64,000 bases of DNA, taken from assembly GCF_035481615.1 (NCBI RefSeq), contig NZ_JAYKOT010000003.1:434001-498000 (forward strand), in the 5' to 3' direction. This stretch comes from Citroniella saccharovorans (GTDB lineage: Bacteria > Bacillota > Clostridia > Tissierellales > Peptoniphilaceae). The position numbers and the translations under genes were made by a program. Within the stretch, counting starts at the first letter, position 1; every line of letters begins with the position of its first letter. The notes below the pieces were generated by a model that saw only the letters and a program-made list of their open reading frames with translations, searched no databases and was not told where the DNA came from. Below are positions 28,436 to 39,700 of the stretch, piece by piece.

Positions 28436-28455
28436 AAAGGAAAGCATACAATTTT

Positions 28456-29745
28456 TTATTTTTCTATTCCACCAACAGTTAGGTTTTTAAATATTACTGC
28501 TTTTGGTGCTTTTGATTTAAGCCTATTTTCTGTTTCTTTGCTTATATAAAAATCATTTCTTAAATTCATAATATTTTCAGATATAGATCCGCCAGTTACA
28601 AAAGAAACTTTTCCATCTTGAACTAGCTTTGCTAGTCTAAATTCTCCTCCAAAATCTCCTGTAAATGGATCTAGGTTAAAAGATGAGAAATGTAAAATTT
28701 CTAGGTAATCTCCCTTTTTGAAATCTTCTATAGGCTTTTCTCCACCGCCTACAGTAAATGTTTGTATATCTCCCGTAGCTTTGATATCTAAATAAGAAGC
28801 ATATCTTTGAGTCGCTGAAAGATTAAGAATTTTTCCATTTTCCATTATATTAACTTCATTTAATAGAGTTCCATCGCTGTCTACTGGTCTTCTATAAGGT
28901 GAGTGACTTAGATTTGGATCCAATTTAATATTAAGTTTAGTTTTAGCATTGTCATCTAGCATCTTATCTCCGATTTTTACATCTGATAATTTTTCATATA
29001 TTGATGAAGCGGATGTTTTTGTTAGGAAAAAGCTGAAAAAATCTTCTACATCATCGCCAGATAATATTACATCTATACCAGATATTTTATTATTTCTTAC
29101 TGCTATAGCTCTTGCATCAGTTTCTTCAAGTTGATTTTTAGTTATCTCTTCTATTCTTTTTAGATCTATGTCTAAAATTTCATAACCTCTAAAAATTTCT
29201 ACTGGTTCACTTCCAAGATTGTTTTCTGTTACTAGCTCAAAAACAAGTTTAGAAGAAGAATATTTTACATCAACTCCAGATTTATTTAAAACTCTATTAT
29301 CCTTATTATATAAAAATATTTCTATAGAGTTAACTTTAGACTTTGTCTTGTAATCCTTGTAAATAACATCATAAATATCCCTAAAAGAATCTCTTAACTT
29401 TTTAAGCTCATTTTTAGGAAAAGTTTTTTGAACTGGGTCGAATGAGAAAGTATAGGCTTCATTTTTTACAAAATTTAAAGAATATATTAATTCATCTATC
29501 TTTTTTTCGATTTCTTCCTTGCTTTCAGATATACCTATTGTAACAGTTCCACTTGAAGTTGTTTTATTTCCATTATCTTCAAAATCTTTATATACATTTA
29601 CTTCGAATTCATGGACATCGGTTATCCTAGAAAGATCAGTTTTATTTTTTATTAAAAAAACTTCTTCTGATTTAGAAATAGATTCATTTATTGTCCAAAA
29701 AGAAATATCTTTTTTATCTAAAATCTCTTTTATAGTATCTAGCAT
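28456..29745 (-). CDS. TldE/PmbA family protein
   Basis: A 429-residue member of the TldD/PmbA (U62) family, the partner that lacks the zinc motif. In characterised systems TldD and TldE form a heterodimeric metalloprotease that degrades unfolded or modified peptides. The C-terminal region shows FTVGGGEKPIEDFKKGDYLEI and DPFTGDFGGEFRLAKLVQDGK, typical of the PmbA fold. The N-terminal half is divergent from E. coli PmbA. The ATG shares its A with the stop of tldD, so the two are translated together. Confidence 0.85.
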   Translation of the reverse strand: MLDTIKEILDKKDISFWTINESISKSEEVFLIKNKTDLSRITDVHEFEVNVYKDFEDNGNKTTSSGTVTIGISESKEEIEKKIDELIYSLNFVKNEAYTFSFDPVQKTFPKNELKKLRDSFRDIYDVIYKDYKTKSKVNSIEIFLYNKDNRVLNKSGVDVKYSSSKLVFELVTENNLGSEPVEIFRGYEILDIDLKRIEEITKNQLEETDARAIAVRNNKISGIDVILSGDDVEDFFSFFLTKTSASSIYEKLSDVKIGDKMLDDNAKTKLNIKLDPNLSHSPYRRPVDSDGTLLNEVNIMENGKILNLSATQRYASYLDIKATGDIQTFTVGGGEKPIEDFKKGDYLEILHFSSFNLDPFTGDFGGEFRLAKLVQDGKVSFVTGGSISENIMNLRNDFYISKETENRLKSKAPKAVIFKNLTVGGIEK

Positions 29746-31160
29746 TAGCTTAACCTACCTTTCGCTTTAATATAAGAGCCTCCAGTCGATGTCTTAACCC
29801 ATTCTTTCCAGCCCTTTCCACAGTATCCACTTCCTGAAAGTTTAAGTCCTTTTGAGATTTTACTAATTGAAGTTAAAAGATCTGGGACATAGCCAGTTAG
29901 GTAGACTGGACTGAAGATTTTTCCAGTTAATTTTCCATCTTTAATTTCTCTAGCTTTAGAGGCAACACATTGAATACCCCAGTTTTTAGGATCTTCCATA
30001 CCTGAAGTAAAGCCTTCAATTAAAAAACCATAATCCATATCTGCCATCATTTCTTCTAGGCTAGAATCGCCCTCATCAAAGAAAGTGTTTGTCATTCTTG
30101 TATATGCTTTTCTTTTGTAAGATTCTCTTTTACCATTTCCAGTAGGTTTAACTCCAAGATTAAGTGATGATATTTCATCGGCCATTCCATTTTCTAAAAA
30201 TCCATTGACTATAATATGTGTATCTGAACCTAGATTACCCTCATCATCAAATAGGTAAGAAGAAACTTCAGTATAGCTTTTAGCTCCATCTCTCATATTT
30301 AAAATATCAGATCCAACTCTTTTACCCATATATTCTTTGCCTTTTGCACGATCCTTTACAAACATATCCATCTCTGCTCCATGTCCAAAAGCTTCATGGG
30401 CGATAAGACCAGTAAAGTCAGGATCGCAAATAATATCATAGTCTCCTGGAATAATTTTTTCTGCTCCAAGTAGTTCAATTGCCTTTTCACAGGATACTTT
30501 ACATTTATTGTCTAGGGATTCAATTATTTCTGATCCAGCAAGACCTGAAATTGCTGAAAACTCAGTTTTTACGGATTTTTCATCTTTTGCAACTGCAACA
30601 GCATAAGCAGTAGTGTAAGCATAGGACTGTTCAAGATCTCTATTAAAAGAGATAAAAACCTTATTTACTTCAGTAACAAAAAGATTTAAAATTATATTTA
30701 TTATCTTATCATAGTCTTTTATATATTTTTTTACAATTGAATCCATATCTTTTAATATAGCTTCAGGATTATCATTTTCAGGTAAGTTTTTAACTTCTGA
30801 GAAAAATGATTCCTTAATTGGCTCATCTAATGGTTTTGATTTATAAGTCATTTTTTCAACTATATATTTTTCTCTATTTTTTACAAGTTCTTCATCAATT
30901 GTTTTTAAAACTTCTGCTTCATTTAGTTTGTTAAAAGAAAATTCTTGGAAAATCCCCTTATCAAAAATTCTAATTACGAAGCCTCTTTCTTCATCTGGTG
31001 AAGGTCCAAGATTTAATCCAGTAACTGTAGCCCTATATGATCTACCCTTAACATCAGTTCCTAAAATAGAAGCGTATTCATATTTTTCTTTAAGCTTTTC
31101 AATTATACTTTTCATTTCTTTTTTACTATCTCTTAAATAGTTTGATAGCTGCAATTTCAT
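29745..31160 (-). CDS. tldD: TldD family metalloprotease subunit
   Basis: A 471-residue protein with the zinc-binding HExxxH motif in LIAHEAFGHGAEMDMF (about residues 255-270) and the family segments TNTFFDEGDSSLEEMM and the C-terminal GSGYCGKGWKEWVKTSTGGS. It forms the active subunit with the overlapping tldE product. Substrates in other bacteria include microcin precursors and peptides; here none is evident. AAGGAAG precedes the ATG. It is divergent from the amylase gene. Confidence 0.92.
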   Translation of the reverse strand: MKLQLSNYLRDSKKEMKSIIEKLKEKYEYASILGTDVKGRSYRATVTGLNLGPSPDEERGFVIRIFDKGIFQEFSFNKLNEAEVLKTIDEELVKNREKYIVEKMTYKSKPLDEPIKESFFSEVKNLPENDNPEAILKDMDSIVKKYIKDYDKIINIILNLFVTEVNKVFISFNRDLEQSYAYTTAYAVAVAKDEKSVKTEFSAISGLAGSEIIESLDNKCKVSCEKAIELLGAEKIIPGDYDIICDPDFTGLIAHEAFGHGAEMDMFVKDRAKGKEYMGKRVGSDILNMRDGAKSYTEVSSYLFDDEGNLGSDTHIIVNGFLENGMADEISSLNLGVKPTGNGKRESYKRKAYTRMTNTFFDEGDSSLEEMMADMDYGFLIEGFTSGMEDPKNWGIQCVASKAREIKDGKLTGKIFSPVYLTGYVPDLLTSISKISKGLKLSGSGYCGKGWKEWVKTSTGGSYIKAKGRLS

Positions 31161-31493
31161 TTTATCACTTCCTTTACTTTTTTATTATACATGTTTAGGA
31201 AAAGATTTTCAAATATACATAGAGTAAAGAATAATTGAATGAAATTAACAATAATTATTTTGATTTTTAATTTTGACATTTTGAAAATATTTTAAAATAA
31301 AGGTTAAATTCCTGTTAAATACCTAAAATAGAAGATTTATTATTTGAAACTTGGACTAATAAAATATAAAATATATAGTGTGTAATAATTTTTTTATTAT
31401 TTTAAAAATAGGATGTTAATTATTTTCAAAATAAAATAAATTTCTATTAATTCAAAAGATTTTAATAAATTTAAATTTTTATTGGAGGAGAAT
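31161..31493. other. Divergent intergenic region between tldD and the amylase gene
   Basis: About 330 A/T-rich bases that must carry promoters for both directions. I could not single out a convincing -35/-10 pair and see no operator-like inverted repeat or RNA gene. The amylase ribosome binding site GGAGG is at its right edge. Confidence 0.4.
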
Positions 31494-32945
31494 ATGGGAA
31501 ACGAGGTAATGTACCAATCATTTGAATGGTATTTAGAAGATGATGGAAAATTTTTTAGTAAATTAAAGGATGAGATTAAAGATTTAAAAAATTCTGGCAT
31601 AGATGCAATATGGCTACCTCCTGTTTTTAAAGCTACATCCACTAATGATGTTGGTTATGGGGTTTATGATCTTTACGACCTCGGAGAATTTGACCAAAAA
31701 GGATCAGTTAGAAGCAAATATGGCAAGGTGAATGAACTCAAAAGCTTAATTGAGGAAATCCACAAAAATGGGATGAAAGTATATATGGATGTAGTTATGA
31801 ACCATAAGGCTGGAGCAGATAAAACAGAAGTTTTTAGGGCAGTAGAAGTTGATAAAAATGATAGAAATAATATTATTTCAGAAGAACATGATATTAAAGC
31901 TTGGACTTATTTTGACTTTCCAGGAAGATGCGGTAAATATTCACAGTTTATATGGAATTTTCAGCATTTTACTGGTGTCGACTATGATGAAGAAACTGGT
32001 AAAAATGGAATTTTTAAAATATGCGGTGATGGAAAAAATTGGTCAGAAAATGTAGCTAGCGAAAATGGTAATTTTGATTATTTGATGTTTGCTGATATTG
32101 ATTTAAATAATAGTGATGTAAGGGATGAACTTTTTAGATGGGCAGACTGGTTTACAGATTACCTACAAATAGATGGGATGAGATTTGATGCTTTAAAGCA
32201 TATGGATGCAAGCTTTGTTAGAGATTTTATAAAACATTTATGCGAAAATGGAAAAGATCATTTATATTATTTTGGAGAATATTGGGAAAATAATTTAAAT
32301 CATGATGATAGATTTCTCTTTGAAACAAAGTACAAGCTAGATATTTTTGATGTAACTTTACATTTTAACTTAAGTGAAGCTTCAAAAAAAGGTAAAGATT
32401 ATGATTTAAGAAAAATATTTGATGGCAGTATTGTAAAAAATCATCCTCTTATGGCTGTTACCTTTGTCGATAATCATGACTCGGAGCCAGGCCAGTCACT
32501 TGAATCTTTTGTAGATCCTTGGTTTAAAAAAATTGCTTACGGTCTTATTCTTTTAAGAAAAGATGGTTATCCTTGCGTTTTTTATGGAGATTATAAAGGG
32601 ATAAAGGCGAAGAATATTAGTGGACAAAAAGATATGATTGATAACCTAATAGATATTAGAAAAAAGTATGCCTATGGGGATGAAGATAACTATTTTGAAA
32701 GTCAAAACCTAATAGGATGGGTAAGAAGGGGGAGTGAAGATCACCCAGGAAGGCTAGCGGTTCTTATATCAAATGAAGATGCAGCTAGTTTAAGAATGTT
32801 TGTAGGCAAGGATCAGGAAGGCAAAAAATATGTAGAGCTTACTGGAGAAAATGATAGGGAGATAGAAATTGATAAAGATGGTTTCGGAGTTTTTGAAGTA
32901 GGGCCAGGTAGCCTTTGTGCTTGGGCTGATAAAGATTCTTTATAA
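31494..32945 (+). CDS. Cytosolic alpha-amylase, GH13
   Basis: A 483-residue glycoside hydrolase without a signal peptide, so it acts on intracellular or imported glucans. All four conserved GH13 regions are visible: VYMDVVMNHKAG, GMRFDALKHMD (nucleophile Asp), YYFGEYWEN (acid/base Glu) and TFVDNHDSEPGQ (transition-state Asp). The opening NEVMYQSFEWYLEDDGKFF is typical of the bacterial AmyS/AmyA-like liquefying type (GH13_5). The start is set at 31494 because GGAGG lies just upstream; the TTG at 31482 would precede the site. A strong terminator follows. Confidence 0.94.
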   Translation: MGNEVMYQSFEWYLEDDGKFFSKLKDEIKDLKNSGIDAIWLPPVFKATSTNDVGYGVYDLYDLGEFDQKGSVRSKYGKVNELKSLIEEIHKNGMKVYMDVVMNHKAGADKTEVFRAVEVDKNDRNNIISEEHDIKAWTYFDFPGRCGKYSQFIWNFQHFTGVDYDEETGKNGIFKICGDGKNWSENVASENGNFDYLMFADIDLNNSDVRDELFRWADWFTDYLQIDGMRFDALKHMDASFVRDFIKHLCENGKDHLYYFGEYWENNLNHDDRFLFETKYKLDIFDVTLHFNLSEASKKGKDYDLRKIFDGSIVKNHPLMAVTFVDNHDSEPGQSLESFVDPWFKKIAYGLILLRKDGYPCVFYGDYKGIKAKNISGQKDMIDNLIDIRKKYAYGDEDNYFESQNLIGWVRRGSEDHPGRLAVLISNEDAASLRMFVGKDQEGKKYVELTGENDREIEIDKDGFGVFEVGPGSLCAWADKDSL

Positions 32946-32961
32946 ATATAATCACTTTATG

Positions 32962-33014
32962 AACTGACCTTTAAAAGATAGACCTAAGAACTAGCTTTTA
33001 TAGGTCAGTTTTTA
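32962..33014 (+). terminator. Rho-independent terminator of the amylase gene
   Basis: AACTGACCT at 32962-32970 pairs with AGGTCAGTT at 33002-33010, with an inner TTAAAAG/CTTTTAT extension of the stem and a T tail. Confidence 0.85.
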
Positions 33015-33241
33015 TATAAAAATAAAAGAGGACATTTAAATTTTCTGCATAAATTTGATTTTAATAAAAATTAAAACATAAAATTTTACTCGCAATTTAC
33101 AAAAAAGAAAGCTATGTAAAATGTATGAAAAATGCTTTTAAAACTTAGGTTAAATGGCTTTAAATAGCCATTTAATTCTTTGCCTTTTAAAGCTAGGCTT
33201 GATAAAATGATTTTGAAATTAATATTTTATTGGAGGTAATT

Positions 33242-36200
33242 ATGAACAAAATTTTTAAAAGATTTTTATCAGCTCTTTTAGTTCTATCTTTTATTTTTGG
33301 CCCAATTATTTCAGTAGAAAATGTATTTGCTGATAGCTTGGGATATGATGGATCAATAAGAGAAGTAAACGTAACTCCTGGAGAAGATGCAAGCTCTGAA
33401 GCTATAGTTTCATTTTCATCTAGAGAAAAATCAGTACAAGAAAACTCAGCTCTATCTTTTTATGGCGAAAATGCTGATGATGCGAAAATTAGTGAAGATG
33501 TAGTAAGAATTAGTGACGATTTCTATAATAATAACGACAGCAACAATGCCGATACTACAATTTATCACACTATATTTAATGTAAATGGTTTAAAAGAAAA
33601 TACTAGATATAGCTACAAAATAACTTCTGGAGAAGAAATAGTTAGTGGATCATTTAAAACTGCTCCAAGTAAAGATCAAAAAGATTCAGTTATTAGATTT
33701 GGTTATATTGGCGATCCTCAAGTTCAAACATACGATAATGGAGAAGCAACTGGAGCCTTAATGAATCTAGCATCAAATATTTCTAAAGCAAAACCTCTTA
33801 ATTTCTTTTATATTGCTGGAGACCATACCAATTGGAATGGAGTTTATGGACAATGGGATGACTTATTCCATAATGGTGGAAAATTTCCAAACTCAACACA
33901 AAAATTTCTTTTAAATAACTATTTAGTATCTACACCAGGGAACCATGATGATGGCGGTTTAGATAGTATAATAAATAATAAATCAATAGGAAATGGAGAA
34001 TTTACTTCAGGTACATTTGCTAGAGATTTTGGATTATTAAAAGTAATAGTTTTAAATAATCAATCATATAATACTGATGACCTAGAAAACAATGAGGACT
34101 ACCAAAAGATGATAAGCTTTTTAAAAGAAGAAGCTAAAAAAGCTAAAGAAAATGATCAGTGGGTAGCAGTAATGTTCCATAAGCCACTTTATACTGGCGC
34201 TAGTCATGTTGATGATGGAGATGTCATGGAATATAGAAAATCTCTAAATAAAGAACTAGCAGATCTTGATGTTGATATGGTTTTAGCAGGACATGATCAC
34301 GTATTTTCAAGAGGATTCGTAAATGCAAATGGAGAAAAAGCGTCTGTTTTAAAAGAAGTAAGAAAAGAAAATATCTTAGGAAATGAAGTTCAAAATTATA
34401 TTTATAATTCTTCAAAAAATGCTCCACTTCATATGGTTTCAGAGCATGGTGGATCACTAAAATGGTATAAGGCAGTAGATTATACTGTAAAAGAGGGAGA
34501 TCCTATAACACCTAATTATGAATTTTTGGATAGAAATTCTGCCTTAGAAGATCCTAGTTCAAGCTACAAGAGAGAACAAACCTATGTAGAGGTAGAAGTT
34601 TCTAAAAACAAAGCTGTATTTACAACATATAAACAAAAATATGATTCAGCTAGTGATGAAATTATAACTAAGCCTTATGTATATGACAAGTTTACAATTG
34701 TAAAAAATGAAGAAGAGATCAATCAAAAAGATATAGAAGTAAGATTTGATCCAAATGGCGGAAGATTAGGTTCAGGTTTAGATTTTACTACAGTTATTAC
34801 AATCTCTAAAGATGCTCATCCACAAGTTTTACCAGAAGATTCTTTCATAGAAGGAATAACTAGAGCAGAAAAAGAGGTTAATGGTAAAGATGTTAAGTTT
34901 TTAGGTTGGAAGATAGAAAATTCAAATACAATTCTTACAGAAGAAGAATTAAAATATTATGAATTCAAAGAAGATACTAATTTTATAGCTGTGTGGGATG
35001 AAGAAGCTAGCAAATATCCTCCAACTTCCCATGAAATAAATAAATATGTTGGAGAAAAAGTAAGTGAAAATGAAGTTTTGGATGCTGTAAGTGTTTTAGG
35101 ATATCCTGAAGGAGATAAACAGCCTACAAAGAAACTTAAGTATGATGCTTCAAATTTACCAGATGGAAGTGAAGAGACTAATTTTATAGCTTATGTAATA
35201 GTAACATATCCTGATGGATCAAGTGCTGAAGCTAGAGTTATGATTAATATCTTGAAAAAAGGAGAAGATCCAACACCAGAAGATCCAACACCAGAAGATC
35301 CAACACCAGGAGAAGTACCAGGCACAGATCCAATCCCAGGAGAAAAACCAGGAACAAGACCAGATCCAAAACCTGAAGTTAAACCAGAACCAAAACCAGA
35401 AAAGAACATCTTTGAAGGAATCGAACTAGAAAGACAAGCTGGAGACAATAGATACAAGACAGCAGTAGAAATCTCAAAGAAAAACTTTGAAAGTGCAGAG
35501 ACCGTAATCCTAGCAAATGGAGAAAAAGAAGCAGACGCACTAGCAGCAAGCGTACTAGCAAAAGAAAAGAACGCTCCAATCCTACTAATAAAGATAGACC
35601 AAGTTCCAGACGAAGTAGCGAAAGAAATAGAAAGACTAGGAGCCAAAAACATAATCCTAATAGGCGGCTTAAACTCAGTAACACAAAAAGCAGTAGAAAA
35701 TCTAAAACTAAACATTACAAGAATAGCAGGAAAAGATAGATTTGAAACAGCAGTAGAAATAGCAAAAGCCGCAGGAAAAACAGAAAAACTAATCCTAGCA
35801 AACGGACAAAGCCTAGTAGATGCCCTAACAGCATCAAGCCTAGCACAAGTAGAAGACAGAGCAGTAATACTAGTAAACAAAGAAGAAATACCAAAAGTAG
35901 CAAAAGAACTAGTAGAAAAAGCCAAAGACATCCTAATAGTAGGCGGAGAAAACTCAGTAAAACTAGGAGTAAAAGCGGACAGAATCTCAGGAAAAGATAG
36001 ATTCGAAACAGCAGTAAAAATAGCAGAAAGAGCATTTAAAGAACCAAAACAAATAGCTCTAGCAAATAGCACAGCTTATGCAGACGCACTAGTATTTGGA
36101 GGGGTAACAGGAAAAGTAGAAGCCCCAATATTACTAACAAATAAAGATAAATTACCACAAGTAGTAAAAGAATATCTAGAAAGAAACCAAATAGAAAAAA

Positions 36201-36250
36201 TCTTTGTACTTGGAGGAGAAAATAGCGTAAGCGAAAATCTTTTCAAATAG
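33242..36250 (+). CDS. Secreted metallophosphoesterase with CWB2 cell-wall anchor
   Basis: A 1002-residue surface protein. A signal peptide (residues 1-30, ending VENVFA) is followed by a purple-acid-phosphatase-type N-terminal domain (about 35-140). A metallophosphoesterase domain comes next, with metal ligands in GYIGDPQ (about 153), AGDHTNW (192), PGNHDDGG (233) and AGHDHVFSR (351). Then come an InlB-like segment (VRFDPNGGRL), a Rib-like segment (about 590-660), a Pro/Glu-rich linker (about 676-720) and three CWB2 repeats (about 722-1002). CWB2 repeats non-covalently anchor proteins to wall polymers in Clostridia. The natural substrate, perhaps extracellular nucleotides or phosphoesters, is unknown. 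The start is at 33242, six bases after GGAGG. Confidence 0.92.
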   Translation: MNKIFKRFLSALLVLSFIFGPIISVENVFADSLGYDGSIREVNVTPGEDASSEAIVSFSSREKSVQENSALSFYGENADDAKISEDVVRISDDFYNNNDSNNADTTIYHTIFNVNGLKENTRYSYKITSGEEIVSGSFKTAPSKDQKDSVIRFGYIGDPQVQTYDNGEATGALMNLASNISKAKPLNFFYIAGDHTNWNGVYGQWDDLFHNGGKFPNSTQKFLLNNYLVSTPGNHDDGGLDSIINNKSIGNGEFTSGTFARDFGLLKVIVLNNQSYNTDDLENNEDYQKMISFLKEEAKKAKENDQWVAVMFHKPLYTGASHVDDGDVMEYRKSLNKELADLDVDMVLAGHDHVFSRGFVNANGEKASVLKEVRKENILGNEVQNYIYNSSKNAPLHMVSEHGGSLKWYKAVDYTVKEGDPITPNYEFLDRNSALEDPSSSYKREQTYVEVEVSKNKAVFTTYKQKYDSASDEIITKPYVYDKFTIVKNEEEINQKDIEVRFDPNGGRLGSGLDFTTVITISKDAHPQVLPEDSFIEGITRAEKEVNGKDVKFLGWKIENSNTILTEEELKYYEFKEDTNFIAVWDEEASKYPPTSHEINKYVGEKVSENEVLDAVSVLGYPEGDKQPTKKLKYDASNLPDGSEETNFIAYVIVTYPDGSSAEARVMINILKKGEDPTPEDPTPEDPTPGEVPGTDPIPGEKPGTRPDPKPEVKPEPKPEKNIFEGIELERQAGDNRYKTAVEISKKNFESAETVILANGEKEADALAASVLAKEKNAPILLIKIDQVPDEVAKEIERLGAKNIILIGGLNSVTQKAVENLKLNITRIAGKDRFETAVEIAKAAGKTEKLILANGQSLVDALTASSLAQVEDRAVILVNKEEIPKVAKELVEKAKDILIVGGENSVKLGVKADRISGKDRFETAVKIAERAFKEPKQIALANSTAYADALVFGGVTGKVEAPILLTNKDKLPQVVKEYLERNQIEKIFVLGGENSVSENLFK
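35312..36250 (+). repeat. CWB2 anchor module, copy 1 (939 bp)
   Basis: The stretch from the Pro-rich linker (GAAGTACCAGGCACAGATCC) to the stop codon is nearly identical, base for base, to 40011-40949 and 44288-45239. It encodes three cell-wall-binding type 2 repeats, each with an NRYKTAVEIS- or KDRFETAVKIA-like start and an ILIGG/ILIVGG-like strand. Confidence 0.9.
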
Positions 36251-36716
36251 AGATAAACTAAGAGAGTGGACATAAGTCCACTCTCTTTTTACATATTTTA
36301 AAAAATCATGACGAGCTGAACCTTAAAAACTTATCTTAGGTTGATATCATTTCAGCTAGTCTTTTAGCTTTTTATTATAATACTTTATAAATTTAAATTT
36401 TGGAAAATGAATTTTAATATTGAATAATTTGAAATTTATAGTTATTTATATCGTAAGAAAAAAATTAATATTGTTGAGAGTGTAAATAATAGTATTTTTT
36501 TAATTTTATCCATAAAGAAATCTTATCAATAATGAAAATCAATTAATATTTTTTATAATTATAGCGTAAATATTAAAACAGCTATATAATTGTATTGAAA
36601 TAGTTTTTATATTTGTATCATAATAAAAATTATTTTATGAACTTTTTAAAAATATAATTGTATAGAAAATACAAATTTATAAGTAATTCTATACAACAAA
36701 TCTTATGGAGGTAAAA
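36251..36716. other. Intergenic region with terminator and upstream inverted repeat
   Basis: A terminator lies at 36261-36290. The middle is A/T-rich without genes. At the right edge TTGTATAGAA (36658-36667) and its exact complement TTCTATACAA (36687-36696) form a 10-bp inverted repeat with a 19-base loop, ending 9 bases before the GGAGG of the next gene. It may be an operator or an mRNA stem. Confidence 0.6.
36261..36290 (+). terminator. Rho-independent terminator of the phosphoesterase gene
   Basis: AGAGAGTGGAC and GTCCACTCTCT around ATAA, followed by TTTT. The same GTGGAC/GTCCAC core recurs after the third surface gene at 45253. Confidence 0.88.
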
Positions 36717-39700
36717 ATGAAGAATAAAAGAATATTGGCAATGCTTCTAGCATTTGTAATGGTATTTACTGCTCTTCCAACGACTCTTTTGGCAGCAGCA
36801 AATCCACCAACTTTAAATGAAGCACTTACAGCAGAAAGTGACTTTGTTTTCGATGAAGCAACTGGAACAATTAAGAAGTACAAGGGTACAGACTCAGAAG
36901 TAGTTATCCCAAGTGAAATTAAGGGAACAAAAGTAAGAGAAATAGGAAGACAAGCTTTTGGAAGGAAGAAACTAACTTCAGTTGTTATTCCAGAAGGCGT
37001 TGAAGTAATTGGAGACGGTGCATTCGGAGGTAATTTATTTACCGAATTAAAGCTTCCAGAAGGTTTGAAGAAAATAGGAAATCAAGCCTTTATGGCAAAT
37101 GTAAACCTTAAAACTATTAATTTCCCAGATTCATTAAAGACTATTGGTCATAGTATTTTTATGAGTGATAAAGCCCTAGAAGGAGAGCTTACTTTAGGTT
37201 CAAACCTTGAATTACTTGATAGATACACCTTTGGTGATGGTGATGTTAAAAAATTAGGATCTCAAAACGTAAAGCTTAATATTGCACCAGGAAAGACAAA
37301 GCTTACTATCCTTAGAGGAACTTTTGGATCAGAACAAACTAATGTAGATATTCCTCAAGGAAGACCTTTATTAATTAAGGTAAATGCATTTAGAACTGAA
37401 GAACCTGTTACACTTGACTTTGGAACTATAGACATTAAAAAGGGAATCTCTAAAGAAGATCTAATTAAAAAATTACAAGAAAAAGTTCTATTAAATCTAT
37501 ATGTAACTGAGAACGACTATAAGAGCTTGACTGAAATAGGTAAAGGATATGAACTTCCAATTGATTGGAAATTAGATTCTATAGATACAAATTCAGAAGG
37601 CGAAGTGAGCGTAGAAAGTCTATTCTCTTTTGTAGATAATGACTTAAGAACTACACTAGAATTAAGTCCTGATGAAGAATTAACTGCTTTAAGTAATCGA
37701 CTTACTGAAATTAAACTTGTAGGAAAGTTAAATTTTAAGGATGAAATAGAAGAACCTTCCGAACCAGAAGATCCTTCTGCATCTAAGTGGACACAAGAAG
37801 ACTTCACTTATGGACCTTTCCCTTACAAGAATAGAATGGAAGAAGAAACATTTAAATTTGGAGTTACTGGTTTTTCAGAAAAAGGTAAGTCAAAAATTGC
37901 TAAAAATCATGACTTAGTTATACCAAAAGAAGTTACTATTGATGGCAGCGTTAAACAAATAGAAGGGATTGCAGCGCACGCTTTCAAAAATATAAAGATG
38001 AATAGCGTAACTTTCTCAAAGGTAGATAAGGGAATAGGTTTTGTAATCAAAGATTCTGCTTTTGAAAATACAGGACTAAATAAGGTTACTCTTCAAGAAG
38101 GTTTAATTTCTATTGAAACCCGTGTATTTATGAATGACAATTTAACTGAAATATCTATTCCAAGCACTGTTTGGAAGATAGGTAGTGAATCATTTTTAGG
38201 AAATAAAATAAGTAAACTAGATATTTCTGATGATGTAAATATGATTCAAATAGATAACTATAGCTTTGAGGGAAATAAGCTTTCTTTAGTAAAACTTCCT
38301 TATTCAATCTTTAAATTTAGAGATTTTGTATTTAGAGATAATCCAGGATATGAAAATAGTGGAGTTGTAAGACTAGAAACTAGAAATCCAGATCATCTAT
38401 CTTCTACAACTTATATAATACCTGAAAATGAGTTTCATAAAGTAGTTTTAGTAACCAATGTAGATAGAAGCGAACTTTTCAAGGAATTGGGAAAAGTTAA
38501 AAAAATAGAAAGATCTGACTATAAAGAAGAAGATTTAGCTGAATTTGATAAAGTTTTAAATGAAGTAAAGAAGATTTTCAAAGATCAAGAGTCAACTCAA
38601 GATCAAATTGATAAGGCTTTAAACGATTTGATTGCAGCTGAAACTAAGTTAAGAAGTACTTCTCCAGACAGAACAAAACTTAGAGACTCTATAAATAGAG
38701 CAGAAGAACTTATAGAAGGAATGTTTACTCCTGATAGTTATAAAACTATGAAGGATGCCCTAAATGAAGCTAAGAGAGTTCTTAAAGATTTAAATGCAAG
38801 TTCTGAAGAAGTTAAAAATGCTCAAATTAATTTAGATAAAGCTATTGATAACTTAGTTATTAATGAAAAAGCCCTTTATACAAGCGAAGACTTCACTTAT
38901 GAAGGAAAAACAATCACAGGATTTAGCGAAAGTGGAAAAGAAAAGTTTAAAGTAAATAAAAACTTAATTCTACCTGATACAAATCCTGAAGGAGAATATA
39001 TAGAAGTAATTGGGAAGGGAGCATTTAGTTTAGAAAAAGATCCTGGAGTTAAATTTGGTACAGATACAGTAAGTTCAGCAAATGGTATGGTATCAGTTAA
39101 GTTACCAAAGTATCTAAAGAGAATTGAAGAAAGTGCTTTGAGACTTAATAATTTTAAAAATATCGAATTTCCGAATACTCTTGAATATATAGGAATAGCA
39201 GCACTTAATGGAAATAGACTTGAAAAAGTATATTTACCAGATTCAGTAAAAGAAGTTGAAGGTGGAGCATTTTCATTAAATCAAATAACTGAACTTAGAC
39301 TTTCTCCAAACATGACTAAGGTTAGTGATGGTACTTTTGCAAGAAATATCTATCTTAAAAAACTTGTAATTCCAGAAGGTATTGAAGTTATTGAAGGTTC
39401 AGCTTTCCAAGGATGTCCTTTAACTAGTCTTTCAATTTCATCTACAGTAAAGGAAATTCAGCAAAGAGCTTTTACAGGACAACAACTAGAAGAGTTAACT
39501 ATACCTGGAAGTGTAAAAAAGATTGGTAGAAATGCTTTTGCCCACAATATTAAGTGGAAGAGACTTAAGAAGTTAGTTCTTGAAGAAGGAATAGAAGAAA
39601 TAGAAAGTAGCGCTTTTAGATATTCCTTACTTCTAGATACAAATTTACCAAAGAGCTTGAAAAAACTTTCAGATACAGCTTTCAGAGATGCGGAAACTAT

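Larger units (their letters stand above)
27761..28455. other. Long intergenic region holding a structured repeat element
   Basis: About 695 bases separate the DUF2254 gene from the convergent tldE gene. The left part holds a structured element at 27867-28112, described separately. The right part (28113-28385) is plain A/T-rich sequence, and a strong hairpin lies at 28386-28429. No open frame of note occurs. Confidence 0.6.
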
